Shown one piece after another: positions 8,173-17,715 of a DNA stretch of 37,987 bases. A program made the translations under genes and the position numbers. Under the pieces are notes generated by a model, which made no database searches, was not told where the DNA came from, and saw only the letters and a program-made list of their open reading frames with translations. Numbering within the stretch: the first letter of the stretch is position 1; the number at the start of each line of letters is the position of its first letter. Source of the DNA: Lachnospiraceae bacterium (GTDB lineage: Bacteria > Bacillota > Clostridia > Lachnospirales > Lachnospiraceae); assembly GCA_016283275.1 (NCBI GenBank), contig JAEEMP010000026.1, forward strand, positions 1 through 37,987, read 5' to 3'.

Positions 8173-9600
8173 ATGGACAGATATGATGTATTGATAATCG
8201 GTGCAGGGGTTACCGGTTCTTCGATTGCAAGAGAACTGTCGAGATATGACTTAAAGATCGCGGTTTTGGAGAAGGCTTCGGATGTCTGTGAGGGTACTTC
8301 AAAGGCCAACAGCGGTATCGTGCATGCGGGCTTTGATGCCAAACCGGGCACAAAGAAGGCTCTTTTTAATTTAAAAGGAAGCCTTATGATGGAAGAACTG
8401 TCCGAAGAACTTGATTTTCCTTACAAAAGAAACGGTTCTTTGGTACTTTGTCTTTCCAAAGATGATGAGCCGAAACTTGACGAACTACTTAAGCGCGGTG
8501 AACAAAACGGTGTGAAAGGCATAAGGATACTTTCGCATGATGAAGTCAAAGAACTTGAGCCGAATGTTACGGATGAAGTCGTAAGTGCCCTGTATGCTCC
8601 GACAGGCGCGATCGTGTGTCCGTTCGGGCTTACGATAGCAATGGCTGAAAATGCGGCTGTAAACGGAGTAGAGTTTTTCCTTGATCACGAAGTTACGGAT
8701 ATTCAAAAAGCCGAGGAAGGCTTTCTTGTAAAAGCGGGCGGAGATAAGTTTATCTCAAAGCTTATCATAAATGCGGCCGGTGTCTGTGCCGATATGATCC
8801 ACAATATCGTATGCGAAGATAAGATCAACATAGTTGCCAGAAAGGGAGAGTATTGCCTTTACGACAAGAAGGTGGGCAATACTGTTTCGTGTACCGTATT
8901 TAAGCTTCCCGGCGCTTACGGAAAGGGCGTACTGGTGACACCTACGGTTCACGGAAATCTTCTTGTGGGCCCTACCGCAGCCGATGTTCCCGATAAGGAA
9001 GATGTAAGCACAACGGCAGAAGGGCTTTCAAAGGTGGCAAAGGACGGAGGCGCTTCGCTTGTGTCGCTTCCCGCAAAAGCGGTCATTACTTCTTTTGCCG
9101 GGCTTCGAGCCCATGCCGATAAAGGCGATTTCATAATAGGGGAGTCTTCCGTTCCCGGATTTTTCGATGTTGCGGGTATAGAATCGCCCGGACTTTCTGC
9201 GGCACCGGCAATAGGGGTGTACGTGGCAGGTCTTATTAAGGATAAGTTATCCGCAAAAGAAAAAGACAACTTTATAAAGACCCGTAAGGGTATACCCAAT
9301 ATGGCTCTTGCCCCGATGGAAAAGCGGCAGGAACTTATAAAAGAAAATCCACTTTACGGAAGAGTAGTATGCAGGTGTGAGCTTGTGACCGAAGGAGAGA
9401 TAGTGGATTCGATAAAACGTCCTTTGGGTGCAACCACGCTTGACGGCATAAAGCGAAGGACCAGAGCCGGAATGGGAAGGTGTCAGAGCGGATTTTGTTC
9501 ACCGATCGCTGTAAGCATACTGGCAAGAGAACTCGGTGTACCGATAAAGGATATCACAAAGCACGGAAAAGGTTCCGAATTTGTGGACGATCATAAGTAG
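8173..9600 (+). CDS. glpA: FAD-dependent glycerol-3-phosphate dehydrogenase-like protein (GlpA type)
   Basis: A 475-residue flavoprotein, first gene of the glycerol operon. It probably oxidises glycerol 3-phosphate to dihydroxyacetone phosphate together with the next two genes. The N-terminal FAD-binding fold shows GAGVTGSS (residues 10-17) and a DAO-type domain follows to about residue 375. The C-terminal domain is a BFD-like [2Fe-2S] module with Cys400, Cys402, Cys437 and Cys442 (CRC ... CQSGFC). I chose ATG 8173 over the TTG at 8170 because GGGAGGG lies 7 nt before it. The substrate is inferred from operon context; the family also includes other hydroxyacid oxidases. Confidence 0.88.
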   Translation: MDRYDVLIIGAGVTGSSIARELSRYDLKIAVLEKASDVCEGTSKANSGIVHAGFDAKPGTKKALFNLKGSLMMEELSEELDFPYKRNGSLVLCLSKDDEPKLDELLKRGEQNGVKGIRILSHDEVKELEPNVTDEVVSALYAPTGAIVCPFGLTIAMAENAAVNGVEFFLDHEVTDIQKAEEGFLVKAGGDKFISKLIINAAGVCADMIHNIVCEDKINIVARKGEYCLYDKKVGNTVSCTVFKLPGAYGKGVLVTPTVHGNLLVGPTAADVPDKEDVSTTAEGLSKVAKDGGASLVSLPAKAVITSFAGLRAHADKGDFIIGESSVPGFFDVAGIESPGLSAAPAIGVYVAGLIKDKLSAKEKDNFIKTRKGIPNMALAPMEKRQELIKENPLYGRVVCRCELVTEGEIVDSIKRPLGATTLDGIKRRTRAGMGRCQSGFCSPIAVSILARELGVPIKDITKHGKGSEFVDDHK

Positions 9601-9613
9601 GAGGGACGCATAG

Positions 9614-10879
9614 ATGAAAAGAAAAGCAGTGATCATCGGTGGTGGTCCCGCGGGGCTCGCCGCAGCGGTATCTTTAAAGGATAACGGGATCGAAGATGTT
9701 TTGATCCTTGAGAGAGGCTCGTCTTTGGGCGGTATTCTTACACAGTGTATTCATAACGGTTTCGGTCTGCATACTTTTAAGGAAGAGCTTACAGGCCCGG
9801 AATATGCGGCAAGATTTATAGAAATGGCGGCAGAACGAAATGTCGAGGCTTTACTTAACACCATGGTGGTGGACATTTCTAACGACAAGGTAATAACCTG
9901 CATGTCAAAGGACAAAGGAATATTTACGATAGAAGCGGAGAGCGTGATCCTTGCAATGGGATGCAGGGAGCGTCCGAGAGGAGCCTTAAATACTCCGGGC
10001 TTCAGGCCTGCGGGTATATATTCTGCCGGTACGGCCCAGAGATTTGTCAATATCGAAGGCAAGATGCCCGGTAAAGAGGTCGTTATCTTAGGTTCCGGTG
10101 ATATAGGGCTTATCATGGCGAGGCGTATGACGCTTGAAGGAGCAAAAGTCAAGGCTGTTGCGGAGATCATGCCGTATTCGGGAGGGCTTAAGCGTAATAT
10201 AGTACAGTGTCTTGATGATTTCGGTATCCCGCTCAAGTTGAGCACAACAGTGGTGGATATTAAAGGTAAGGACAGGGTAGAATCCGTAACACTTGCAAAA
10301 GTTGACGATAGGATGACTCCGATACCGGGAACCGAGGAGGTCATCCCCTGCGATACGCTTCTTTTATCGTGCGGACTTCTTCCGGAAAATGAACTGTCCG
10401 ACAAGATGGGTGTTAAGTTAAGTTCCGTTACGGGCGGTCCCATAGTGGATGAAAGTTTAAATACCAATATTCCCGGTGTGTTTGCCTGCGGTAATGTTCT
10501 GCACGTGCACGATCTTGTGGATTATGTGTCCGAAGAGGCGGCTCTTGCGGGAAAGTTTGCCGCAGAATATCTGAAAGAAGGCGAAAGGCCGATAAACAGT
10601 CCCGAATTTAAGATAGAAACCGGTAAAGGTGTAAGATATACCGTTCCAGTCACCGTTCATCCTGACAGAGCCCGGGATCTTACAACTGTTCGTTTCAGAG
10701 TCGGAAATGTGTATAAAAAACCCGAGATATGTGTATATATGGGGGATAAATGCGTACTTCGCCGCAAAAAGCAGATATGCGCCCCCGGCGAAATGGAGCA
10801 GGTCATCATAAAAAAGGCAGATCTATTAAACCTTAAAGGCGATGAAAAGATCGTTGTCTGTCTTGAAAATGTACAGTAA
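9614..10879 (+). CDS. NAD(P)/FAD-dependent oxidoreductase, glycerol operon (GlpB-like role)
   Basis: A 421-residue pyridine-nucleotide-disulfide-type oxidoreductase. An FAD fold begins with IIGGGPAGLAAA (residues 7-18), a nucleotide fold follows (ILGSGDIGLIMARR, about 158-171), and the FAD-closing segment VFACGNVLHVHD lies near residue 290. A cysteine lies in LTQCIHNGFG near residue 45. It starts 14 nt after glpA and is always paired with such genes in clostridial glycerol operons as I remember them. There it probably passes electrons from glycerol 3-phosphate oxidation to a carrier or NAD. It is not a sequence homologue of E. coli GlpB that I can show; the role is by analogy. Confidence 0.85.
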   Translation: MKRKAVIIGGGPAGLAAAVSLKDNGIEDVLILERGSSLGGILTQCIHNGFGLHTFKEELTGPEYAARFIEMAAERNVEALLNTMVVDISNDKVITCMSKDKGIFTIEAESVILAMGCRERPRGALNTPGFRPAGIYSAGTAQRFVNIEGKMPGKEVVILGSGDIGLIMARRMTLEGAKVKAVAEIMPYSGGLKRNIVQCLDDFGIPLKLSTTVVDIKGKDRVESVTLAKVDDRMTPIPGTEEVIPCDTLLLSCGLLPENELSDKMGVKLSSVTGGPIVDESLNTNIPGVFACGNVLHVHDLVDYVSEEAALAGKFAAEYLKEGERPINSPEFKIETGKGVRYTVPVTVHPDRARDLTTVRFRVGNVYKKPEICVYMGDKCVLRRKKQICAPGEMEQVIIKKADLLNLKGDEKIVVCLENVQ

Positions 10880-10893
10880 AGGGGAGGACATAT

Positions 10894-11271
10894 ATGGAGA
10901 GCAAAACATTAACCTGTATTAACTGCCCGATGGGTTGTCAGGTGACGATCACATATGAGATGAAGGACGGCCGCATCAACGAGGAGACCATGACGGTTAC
11001 CGGAAATACCTGCTTGCGCGGAAAGACTTATGCAATATCCGAGGTTACAAATCCGGTGCGTACAGTGACCGGTACGGTGGGACTTTCAAACAGAGAGTTA
11101 AGAGTAGTGCCCGTCAAAACAAAGACTCCGGTTCCGAAAGATAAGGTACCGGATGTCGCAAAGGCTTTGGCTGATGTTAAGGTTGAGGCGCCCGTACATA
11201 TCGGAGACCTTGTGATCGAAAATGTCTGCGGTACCGGGAGCGACATAGTAATAACTGATAATATCGAATAA
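10894..11271 (+). CDS. DUF1667 cysteine-motif protein of the glycerol operon
   Basis: A 125-residue protein with an N-terminal CxxCxxxC motif (Cys8, Cys11, Cys15 in CINCPMGC) and a fourth cysteine at residue 40 (NTCLRG), a pattern suited to a metal or iron-sulfur centre. From memory it matches DUF1667, found next to GlpA-like and FAD oxidoreductase genes in Firmicutes. It may be the third, electron-transfer subunit of the anaerobic glycerol-3-phosphate dehydrogenase, in the place GlpC holds in E. coli; no direct evidence for that is in the sequence. It starts 14 nt after the previous stop with AGGGGAGG upstream. Confidence 0.88.
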   Translation: MESKTLTCINCPMGCQVTITYEMKDGRINEETMTVTGNTCLRGKTYAISEVTNPVRTVTGTVGLSNRELRVVPVKTKTPVPKDKVPDVAKALADVKVEAPVHIGDLVIENVCGTGSDIVITDNIE

Positions 11272-11291
11272 TCGTAAAGGGGATCACGTTA

Positions 11292-12797
11292 ATGAAAGAA
11301 TATGTTATGGCACTCGATCAGGGTACTACAAGCTCAAGATGCATTCTTTTCGATAAATCGGGAAACATTGTCAATATGGCTCAGCAGGAATTTAAGCAGA
11401 TATATCCGAAGCCCGGCTGGGTTGAGCACAATGCGATGGAAATATGGTCATCACAGCTTTCGGTCGTACTCGAAGCCATGGCGCTCGTGCATGCCACTGC
11501 GGATGACATTGCCGCGATAGGTATCACCAATCAGCGCGAGACGACTATCATATGGGACAGGGTGACCGGAATGCCTGTTTATAATGCGATCGTTTGGCAG
11601 TGTAAACGAACAGCCGATTACATAGAAAAAGTCAAGGCAGAAGGCATGACTGAGACCATACGAAAGAAAACGGGTCTTATTCCCGATGCTTATTTCAGCG
11701 CCACAAAGATAAAGTGGATCCTCGACAATGTTGAGGGTGTAAGGGCAAGAGCCGAGGCGGGAGAACTTCTTTTCGGTACGGTAGATACCTGGCTTTTATG
11801 GAATCTTACAAAAGGGAAGGTCCATGTCACCGATTACACAAATGCATCGCGTACTATGCTTTTTAATATCAATACACTTGAATGGGACGAGGAACTTTGC
11901 AAGTACTTTGACATACCCATGTGTATACTTCCAAAGCCCATGAAATCCTCGATGGTGTACGGATTTACCGATAAATATGTACTCGGCGGAGAGATACCGA
12001 TAGCAGGTATAGCCGGCGACCAGCAGGCAGCGTTGTTCGGACAGTGTTGTTTTGAAGAGGGAGAAGCCAAGAATACTTACGGTACGGGATGCTTTCTTTT
12101 GGTTAACACGGGAGATAAGGCCATTTTTTCCGATAACGGACTTCTTACGACGATTGCCGCGGGAGAAGGAGACAAGCCTCAGTACGCGCTTGAAGGAAGC
12201 GTGTTTGTGGCCGGAGCGGGAGTCCAGTGGCTCAGAGACGGTATGCGAATGGTCGAGACCGCAAGGCAGACCGAAGAGTTTGCAACCGTTGTACCCGATA
12301 CTGCCGGAGTGTATATAGTTCCCGCCTTTGTGGGACTCGGAGCCCCGTACTGGGATCAGTATGCAAGAGGAACCGTTGTGGGTGTCACAAGAGGATGCAA
12401 AAAAGAGCACTTTATACGTGCCACACTCGAGTCTATCGCATATCAGACATATGACGTTCTTAAGGAAATGGAGAAGGATTCGGGCATTAAGCTTAAATCG
12501 CTTAAAGTTGACGGCGGAGCAAGTGCAAATAACTTTCTTATGAAATTTCAGTCGGATATATTGGGGCTTGATGTCATGAGACCAAAATGCATAGAGACAA
12601 CGGCACTCGGCGCGGCATATCTTGCGGGTCTTGCCACATGGTTCTGGAAAGACAGGGAAGATATAAAGGTGAACTGGCAGCTGGGCCGTAAGTTTGAGCC
12701 TTCCATGGAAGAAAAGGACAGGAAAGAACTTTTAAAGGGCTGGAGAGTGGCTGTAAAATGTGCAAGACTTTACGGCGAAGAGATGAATAAAGACTGA
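11292..12797 (+). CDS. glpK: Glycerol kinase
   Basis: A 501-residue FGGY-family kinase making glycerol 3-phosphate from glycerol and ATP; length is normal. The N-terminal phosphate loop [13 protein letters not shown] (about residues 8-20), the glycerol-contact region [11 protein letters not shown], the [13 protein letters not shown] stretch and the C-terminal ATP site [12 protein letters not shown] are all present. In many low-GC Gram-positives a histidine in the loop before VPIAG is phosphorylated by PTS HPr/EI. Here the corresponding segment reads [13 protein letters not shown] with no histidine, so that control appears missing. It ends the operon 20 nt after the DUF1667 gene and is followed by a terminator. 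No facilitator GlpF is in the operon. Confidence 0.97.
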   Translation: MKEYVMALDQGTTSSRCILFDKSGNIVNMAQQEFKQIYPKPGWVEHNAMEIWSSQLSVVLEAMALVHATADDIAAIGITNQRETTIIWDRVTGMPVYNAIVWQCKRTADYIEKVKAEGMTETIRKKTGLIPDAYFSATKIKWILDNVEGVRARAEAGELLFGTVDTWLLWNLTKGKVHVTDYTNASRTMLFNINTLEWDEELCKYFDIPMCILPKPMKSSMVYGFTDKYVLGGEIPIAGIAGDQQAALFGQCCFEEGEAKNTYGTGCFLLVNTGDKAIFSDNGLLTTIAAGEGDKPQYALEGSVFVAGAGVQWLRDGMRMVETARQTEEFATVVPDTAGVYIVPAFVGLGAPYWDQYARGTVVGVTRGCKKEHFIRATLESIAYQTYDVLKEMEKDSGIKLKSLKVDGGASANNFLMKFQSDILGLDVMRPKCIETTALGAAYLAGLATWFWKDREDIKVNWQLGRKFEPSMEEKDRKELLKGWRVAVKCARLYGEEMNKD

Positions 12798-12798
12798 T

Positions 12799-12830
12799 AA
12801 AAATACCGGGGCAGAAGCCTCGGTATTTTT
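12799..12830. terminator. Bidirectional terminator between glpK and the MATE gene
   Basis: AAAAATACCGGGGC (12799-12812) pairs with GCCTCGGTATTTTT (12817-12830) around an AGAA loop, one G-T wobble. A-rich and T-rich ends make it work on both strands. The stop codon of the minus-strand exporter (12829-12831) lies at the end of the stem. Confidence 0.92.
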
Positions 12831-14190
12831 ATGAAAGAGCAATTTTCTTTTTACGGAGTGCTATCAAAAAGCATATAAAATGCACGCTGAAAGTAAGGAC
12901 CCACGATATCGGATACGATATGTACAGGCTGGTAAGCGTATGTATCGATCTGAATGCGGTGTATATCCAGATTATCCTGAAAAGGCAGGCTCCGCAGAGT
13001 GACACGATCGTGGGCATGAGCGAATAGCCTAAGCCTCTTATCGAACCGACCATTACATCCATCATACCGCAGGTAAAATAAGTAAACATTATTATGCCCA
13101 TACGGATCATACCGTATTCCGTGACGGCCTTTGCATCTGAGGAGTTTGCATATATCGACAAAAGGTTTGGACCGAAAACATACGCGATCACACCGAGTAC
13201 AAAGCCGATGCCGGATACCATCACAAGACATGTGATCAAAACTCTTTTGATACGATCAAAGTTCTTTGCCCCGTAATTCTGGCTTGTAAAAGAAAGACAG
13301 GTGTGATGGAAGGCGTTCATCGACACGTATATAAAACCTTCTATATTTGAGGCGGCGGCATTTCCCGCCATAGCCGATGCACCGAAAGAGTTTACGGAGG
13401 ACTGGATAAGAACGTTTGAAAGCGAAAAAACGATTCCCTGGAAACCGGCCGGGATTCCGAGTCTTAATATCTGAAGGAATTTGTCTTTTGTAAATGCAAG
13501 TTTTTTAAATTCAAGCTTATAGCATTCATCGGATTTGATAAGTGCGCCCATTACAAGGACCGCGGATACTGCCTGCGAAAGAACGGTCGCATAAGCCACT
13601 CCGTCGACGCCCATTCCGAATATCACGATAAAAATGACGTTGCAGATCACGTTTAAGAAGCCTGCGATCGTAAGATAAATAAGAGGTCTTTTTGTATCGC
13701 CTATCGCACGGAGGATAGCACTTACGAAGTTATATAAAAGACTTACCGGCATACCCATAAAGTAAATCCTTATATAGAGGACGGAAAGCGGAAGAACTTC
13801 TTTGGGGGTTCCCATCATTATAAGAAGTTTCGGAGCCATAAAAAAACCGAAGCCCGCAAGGAAAAATCCGCTTATTATCGATAGAAGGACAGCCGTATGA
13901 ACCGTCTCGCTTATGTCGGATTCACGTCCCGAACCGAAAAATCTCGCAACAAGAACATTGGCTCCTACGGACAGACCGATAAAAAGGTTCACCAAAAGAT
14001 TTATAAGCGATGAGGTGGAGCCGATCGCGGCAAGAGCGTTGGAACCTGCAAAACGGCCCGCGACCACCATGTCTGCAGCATTAAAAAGAAGCTGCAAAAG
14101 GCTTGAAGCCATCAGCGGTATGGCAAATGATATTATTTTGGGAAGGAGAGCTCCCTCCGTCATGTTTATACTGTATTTTTTTGCCGCCAT
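12829..14190 (-). CDS. MATE family multidrug/cation antiporter
   Basis: A 453-residue membrane protein with about twelve helices in two similar halves, as in multidrug and toxic compound extrusion transporters. Typical segments are ISFAIPLMASSLLQLLFNAA and the VVAGRFAGSNALAAIGSTSS loop near the N-terminus, and a matching second-half segment LRLGIPAGFQGIVFSLSN. I start at ATG 14190, which has GCGAGGG just before it; a GTG at 14220 would add ten residues but has no ribosome site. The substrate cannot be told from sequence. It is monocistronic and convergent with glpK. Confidence 0.93.
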   Translation of the reverse strand: MAAKKYSINMTEGALLPKIISFAIPLMASSLLQLLFNAADMVVAGRFAGSNALAAIGSTSSLINLLVNLFIGLSVGANVLVARFFGSGRESDISETVHTAVLLSIISGFFLAGFGFFMAPKLLIMMGTPKEVLPLSVLYIRIYFMGMPVSLLYNFVSAILRAIGDTKRPLIYLTIAGFLNVICNVIFIVIFGMGVDGVAYATVLSQAVSAVLVMGALIKSDECYKLEFKKLAFTKDKFLQILRLGIPAGFQGIVFSLSNVLIQSSVNSFGASAMAGNAAASNIEGFIYVSMNAFHHTCLSFTSQNYGAKNFDRIKRVLITCLVMVSGIGFVLGVIAYVFGPNLLSIYANSSDAKAVTEYGMIRMGIIMFTYFTCGMMDVMVGSIRGLGYSLMPTIVSLCGACLFRIIWIYTAFRSIHTLTSLYISYPISWVLTFSVHFICFLIALRKKKIALS

Positions 14191-14293
14191 TTTGCCCTCG
14201 CTCAAAATGTCTTTGCACACGCGTTAACCTGTATAACAATGTAGTTTAACGCACTTTTTTTGAAAACACAAAGAAATTTTTTGTTAATTTTGC

Positions 14294-14317
14294 CATATAG
14301 TAAAAAAGTACTATATG
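14294..14317. promoter_or_regulatory. 9-bp inverted repeat upstream of the surface protein gene
   Basis: CATATAGTA (14294-14302) and its exact complement TACTATATG (14309-14317) are separated by AAAAAG, about 85 bp before the ATG at 14401. A TTGCCA at 14290 could be a -35 box with a poor -10 inside the right arm. This may be an operator; it lacks a T run and is unlikely to be a terminator. Confidence 0.4.
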
Positions 14318-14400
14318 AGATAAAATCACCCTACACTTACCTGCATACGGATATTAATGCCCTTTTATTAGGGTTGTTAAGTCTGCTATGGAGGTTTTTT

Positions 14401-16044
14401 ATGTATATTAAGATTAAAAAGATCATTACCAAACTTTCGGTTTTATTGGCCGGAGTTGTTCTTGCGGGATCTGTCGATCCCATAGATGCGTACGCGGGTT
14501 CTTTTACCCATGTGCATACATCCGCATGCTACAAAAGTGTGCAGAAGACGTGCAGTCACTACCTTATAGGCGGGAAAGAGTATCCCACGAATCATTGCCC
14601 AAGATGCGGGACTATGCGGGAATGTTCCCTTTATTCCACTTTGGAGGTGTGCAGGTCGGGAGTACACGGTACTTCTTATCGCGGATGCAAGATATCATGT
14701 AATACTTGCGGTTATACGATCCAGGATGACGGAAGTTTCAGTCCCGGAAGCCCTACATACACAGCTACCGAACGTGTCTGCGGCATCGGTGAAGGCGCTG
14801 AAGCCGCAACGGTCAGCGTATCCGTATCCGGATCCGGATGGACGAACGGTTCGGTGGGCGTTTCATGCGGTGTTTCCGTAAGCGATCCCACATTTTCGGT
14901 AACAGGGATATCATTCAGCGGAGGTGGCGGAGATTCTGCCGAAGTGAGCGAGAACGGTACATATTCTTTTACCGTTACGGGTTCAAACGGACAGAGCGTA
15001 ACCGAGTCTGTCACGGTTTCAAATATTGATAAGACGGCTCCTTCCTTATCGCTTTCAAAAAGTACCGATGCGTGGACGGAAGGTGCGATAACCATAAGTG
15101 CTTCGGCATCGGATGATGCTTCGGGTATACAGGGTTATTCTTTCAACGGCGGCGGAATCGGCGGAGCAAGTTCGTGGGAAGTAACGTCAAACGGCACATA
15201 TTCGGTAACCGTTACGGATAATGCGGGCAACACATCCACCTCCTCGATAACCGTTTCGAACATAGGGCGCGATCCTCAGGTGATCGAAAGAGAAAGACGC
15301 GAGGCCGAAGAAAGACAGCGGGCCGAAGAAGAGAAGCGAAAAGCCGAAGAGGAAAAGAGGAAGGCTGAAGAGGAAGCAAGGCGTAAGGCTTTGGAGGATG
15401 CCAAAGAAAAAGAAAGCAAAAACAAAGATAAAGACGCCAAGAATACTGATAATGCTAAAGAAAATAAAGATAACGGGAAAAAAGACAACGATAAAAATGC
15501 AAAGGGACCGTTAAAGCCCGATACTTCCGGAAATTCCGTATCCGGTAACGATGTTTCATTAAATGATATCTCCGGAAGTGACATTTCATTAAATGATGTA
15601 TCGGGAAATCTTATAAGCGTAAATGATAAGACTCCCAAGGATACGGATACAAAGAAGATTGTTAAGACAACCGTTCCGGTTGAGACGGCTTCCGCAGAGA
15701 AGGTCTCGGGAATAAGGGCATTGCTTAAGTCGCCTTTGAGATTTATGATGATGGGAATCGTGCTTCTTTTGATCGCGCTTATTCTTTTAACGACATTAAG
15801 TTACGTGTATACGACCGAAAACGGAAAATTAAAACCCGTTTCGGCAGTCAGGCTTGTTACCGATAAGAAGAAAATGTTTGTGAGGGTTCCGGCGGAAAAA
15901 CTAAAAAAAGACACGAAATACAGGATTTTTTATTCACCGTTCGGAAGACTTCTTAAGAAGGGCAGAGATATAGTGGTCGATGTGGACGGATCAAGGTCTC
16001 CTTTTGTGGCGGATGACGGCTTAAGTTTTGTGTATAACGGCTAA
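14401..16044 (+). CDS. Modular cell-surface protein: Cys-rich region, two Ig-like repeats, charged helix, C-terminal anchor
   Basis: A 547-residue exported protein. The start is ATG 14401, with GGAGG 7 nt upstream; an in-frame start at 14260 lacks a ribosome site. Order: signal peptide (1-32, ending DAYA); cysteine-rich segment (about 35-127, ten cysteines including CPRC and CNTC); two Ig-like/adhesion repeats (about 137-209 and 215-288, each ending TVSNI); Glu/Lys/Arg-rich helix (about 293-345); Lys/Asn/Asp linker; ten-residue repeats of SGNDVSLNDI type (376-409); membrane helix (about 447-469); and a C-terminal domain of about 75 residues. It resembles a stalk holding the Cys-rich and Ig-like parts away from the membrane. 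I do not recognise the whole protein. Confidence 0.85.
   Translation: MYIKIKKIITKLSVLLAGVVLAGSVDPIDAYAGSFTHVHTSACYKSVQKTCSHYLIGGKEYPTNHCPRCGTMRECSLYSTLEVCRSGVHGTSYRGCKISCNTCGYTIQDDGSFSPGSPTYTATERVCGIGEGAEAATVSVSVSGSGWTNGSVGVSCGVSVSDPTFSVTGISFSGGGGDSAEVSENGTYSFTVTGSNGQSVTESVTVSNIDKTAPSLSLSKSTDAWTEGAITISASASDDASGIQGYSFNGGGIGGASSWEVTSNGTYSVTVTDNAGNTSTSSITVSNIGRDPQVIERERREAEERQRAEEEKRKAEEEKRKAEEEARRKALEDAKEKESKNKDKDAKNTDNAKENKDNGKKDNDKNAKGPLKPDTSGNSVSGNDVSLNDISGSDISLNDVSGNLISVNDKTPKDTDTKKIVKTTVPVETASAEKVSGIRALLKSPLRFMMMGIVLLLIALILLTTLSYVYTTENGKLKPVSAVRLVTDKKKMFVRVPAEKLKKDTKYRIFYSPFGRLLKKGRDIVVDVDGSRSPFVADDGLSFVYNG
15541..15627 (+). repeat. Ten-residue SGxDVSLND repeats in the surface protein
   Basis: Three in-frame units of 30 bp encode SGNDVSLNDI, SGSDISLNDV and SGNLISVND. 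The repeat is also visible in DNA (cattaaatgat occurs twice). It is a low-complexity Ser/Asn/Asp spacer just outside the membrane anchor. Confidence 0.75.
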
Positions 16045-16073
16045 GGCCTTAGATTGAGCCCGGGGTAATATGC

Positions 16074-16102
16074 TTGTAAAATAGGACACAATACGATATA
16101 CT
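16074..16102 (+). promoter_or_regulatory. Predicted sigma-A promoter of hisC
   Basis: TTGTAA (16074-16079) and TATACT (16097-16102) are 17 bp apart. Transcription would start near 16109, about 46 nt before the hisC ATG. Confidence 0.65.
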
Positions 16103-16154
16103 TCTTTGGAAACACCAAAATAAGGTTTAATTTTATCCGATTGGGGACAGATCA

Positions 16155-17207
16155 ATGTGGGAAGACAAAGTTCGTAAGGTTGTGCCTTATACCCCGGGCG
16201 AGCAGCCCAAGATAAATAATCTCATAAAGCTTAATACAAACGAGAATCCTTATCCGCCGGCACCGGCTGTAAGAGAGAGATTAAAGGATTTAAAATACGG
16301 CGATCTGAGATTGTATCCCGATCCAAACTGCGGATTACTGGTCAATGCGCTTTCGGATTATCATAAGGTAAAGCCTTCACAGGTTTTTGTGGGGGTGGGA
16401 TCCGATGATGTACTTTCTGTAGCGTTTCTTACATTTTTTAACGGAGACGTTCCTATCCTTTTTCCGGATATTACATATTCGTTTTATGATGTCTGGGCGG
16501 ATCTTTATCATATACCGTATAAGGTTACGCCGTTAAAGGCTGATTTTTCCATAGATAAGAATGATTATCTTAAGGAAAACGGAGGCATCGTGATCGCCAA
16601 TCCGAATGCTCCGACGGGTCTTGAACTTGATGTTTCGGTAATAGAAGAGATTGTTTCAAAGAACAGGGACAGTGTAGTGATCGTCGATGAAGCTTATGTG
16701 GATTTCGGAGGTACGACGGTGCTTCCGCTTATCGACAAGTACGAAAACCTTCTGGTGGTCAGAACATTTTCTAAGTCAAGGAACATGGCCGGCTTAAGGA
16801 TAGGTTATGCGATCGGCAGCGAGAAGCTTATAAAGTTTATGTCCGATGTTAAGTTTTCGATCAATTCCTATACGATGAACAGGCCTTCTTTGGAACTTGG
16901 GAAATTGTCGGTCGAAGATGATGAGTATTTTAAGGCAACCTGCGCAAAGGTCATAAACACCAGGGAACGTACCAAAAAGGCTCTCAAAGAGCTTAACTTC
17001 TCTTTCCCCGACAGCAAGACAAACTTTATTTTCGCAAAATATGATGGACCCGTGAGTCGTGACGATATCGCCGCAGAACTCAGAAAGCGCAATATTCTTG
17101 TAAGGTGCTTTAACGGGGAACGTATTAAGGATTATATGCGTATATCGATCGGAACCGATGAAGAAATGCGTGTCGTGATCGAAGCACTGAAGGAGGTTTT
17201 ACGATAA
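16155..17207 (+). CDS. hisC: Histidinol-phosphate aminotransferase-like class I/II aminotransferase
   Basis: A 350-residue PLP enzyme that interconverts histidinol phosphate/2-oxoglutarate and imidazole-acetol phosphate/glutamate in histidine synthesis. It shows LNTNENPYPP near residue 26, the YPDPN segment, NPNAPTG (149-155), DEAYVDF (178-184), the Schiff-base lysine Lys207 in RTFSKSRNMAG, and RIGYAIG after it. HisC, CobD and aromatic aminotransferases look alike; the NENP and TFSKS patterns fit HisC best. No other his genes are nearby, so this is a stand-alone copy. Its stop overlaps the start of the next gene by one base. Confidence 0.85.
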   Translation: MWEDKVRKVVPYTPGEQPKINNLIKLNTNENPYPPAPAVRERLKDLKYGDLRLYPDPNCGLLVNALSDYHKVKPSQVFVGVGSDDVLSVAFLTFFNGDVPILFPDITYSFYDVWADLYHIPYKVTPLKADFSIDKNDYLKENGGIVIANPNAPTGLELDVSVIEEIVSKNRDSVVIVDEAYVDFGGTTVLPLIDKYENLLVVRTFSKSRNMAGLRIGYAIGSEKLIKFMSDVKFSINSYTMNRPSLELGKLSVEDDEYFKATCAKVINTRERTKKALKELNFSFPDSKTNFIFAKYDGPVSRDDIAAELRKRNILVRCFNGERIKDYMRISIGTDEEMRVVIEALKEVLR

Positions 17208-17686
17208 TGTGGAAGAAATATTTCTGGGTCTTTTTTATCTCGATGGTTCCGCTCATTGAGATAAGAGGTTCCATTCCTTATGCTTACTCTGTGGATGGGA
17301 TCAATTTCCCGCTTGCATGTGTGATTGCGGTAATCGCCAATATGATACCGGTTCCTATCATTTTCTTTTTCGCCAGGAAAGTGCTTGAATGGGGAAAAGA
17401 TAAAAAGGTCATCGGTAAATTCTTTACATTCTGTTTGGAAAAAGGGCATAAGGGTGGAGCAAAACTCGAAGAAAAAGCGGGAAAAGGCCTTTACTGGGCG
17501 TTGTTTTTGTTTGTCGGGATACCGCTTCCCGGAACCGGTGCTTGGACCGGTACTCTTGCCGCGTCCATTCTTGACATGGATTTTAAAAAGAGCGTCATCG
17601 CAGTCTTATGCGGTGTTCTTCTTGCAGGTATAATTGTCGGTGTCATTTACGCATTTTTTTATGAAACACTCGGATTCCTTCTTTGA
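17207..17686 (+). CDS. Small multidrug export family membrane protein (COG2426-like)
   Basis: A 159-residue membrane protein with about four helices. The motifs VPLIEIRGSIPYA near residue 14 and the LFVGIPLPGTGAWTGTLAA loop near residue 100 are characteristic of the Sm_multidrug_ex family. The family name comes from annotation tradition; transport activity is poorly established. Its ATG overlaps the hisC stop (TAATG), so the two are translationally coupled. Confidence 0.88.
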   Translation: MWKKYFWVFFISMVPLIEIRGSIPYAYSVDGINFPLACVIAVIANMIPVPIIFFFARKVLEWGKDKKVIGKFFTFCLEKGHKGGAKLEEKAGKGLYWALFLFVGIPLPGTGAWTGTLAASILDMDFKKSVIAVLCGVLLAGIIVGVIYAFFYETLGFLL

Positions 17687-17715
17687 TTGCAGGTTAAGGC
17701 TCACGCGAGGTAGAT

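Noticed and set aside
9751-10467. 238-aa minus-strand open frame inside the FAD oxidoreductase gene
   Set aside because: It is antisense to a clearly conserved flavoprotein, has serine/proline-rich shadow composition and no ribosome site.
16041-16052. CTAAGGCCTTAG palindrome at the end of the surface protein gene as terminator
   Set aside because: A 12-bp palindrome with no loop and no T run cannot form a terminator hairpin; it overlaps the stop codon by chance or as a minor site.
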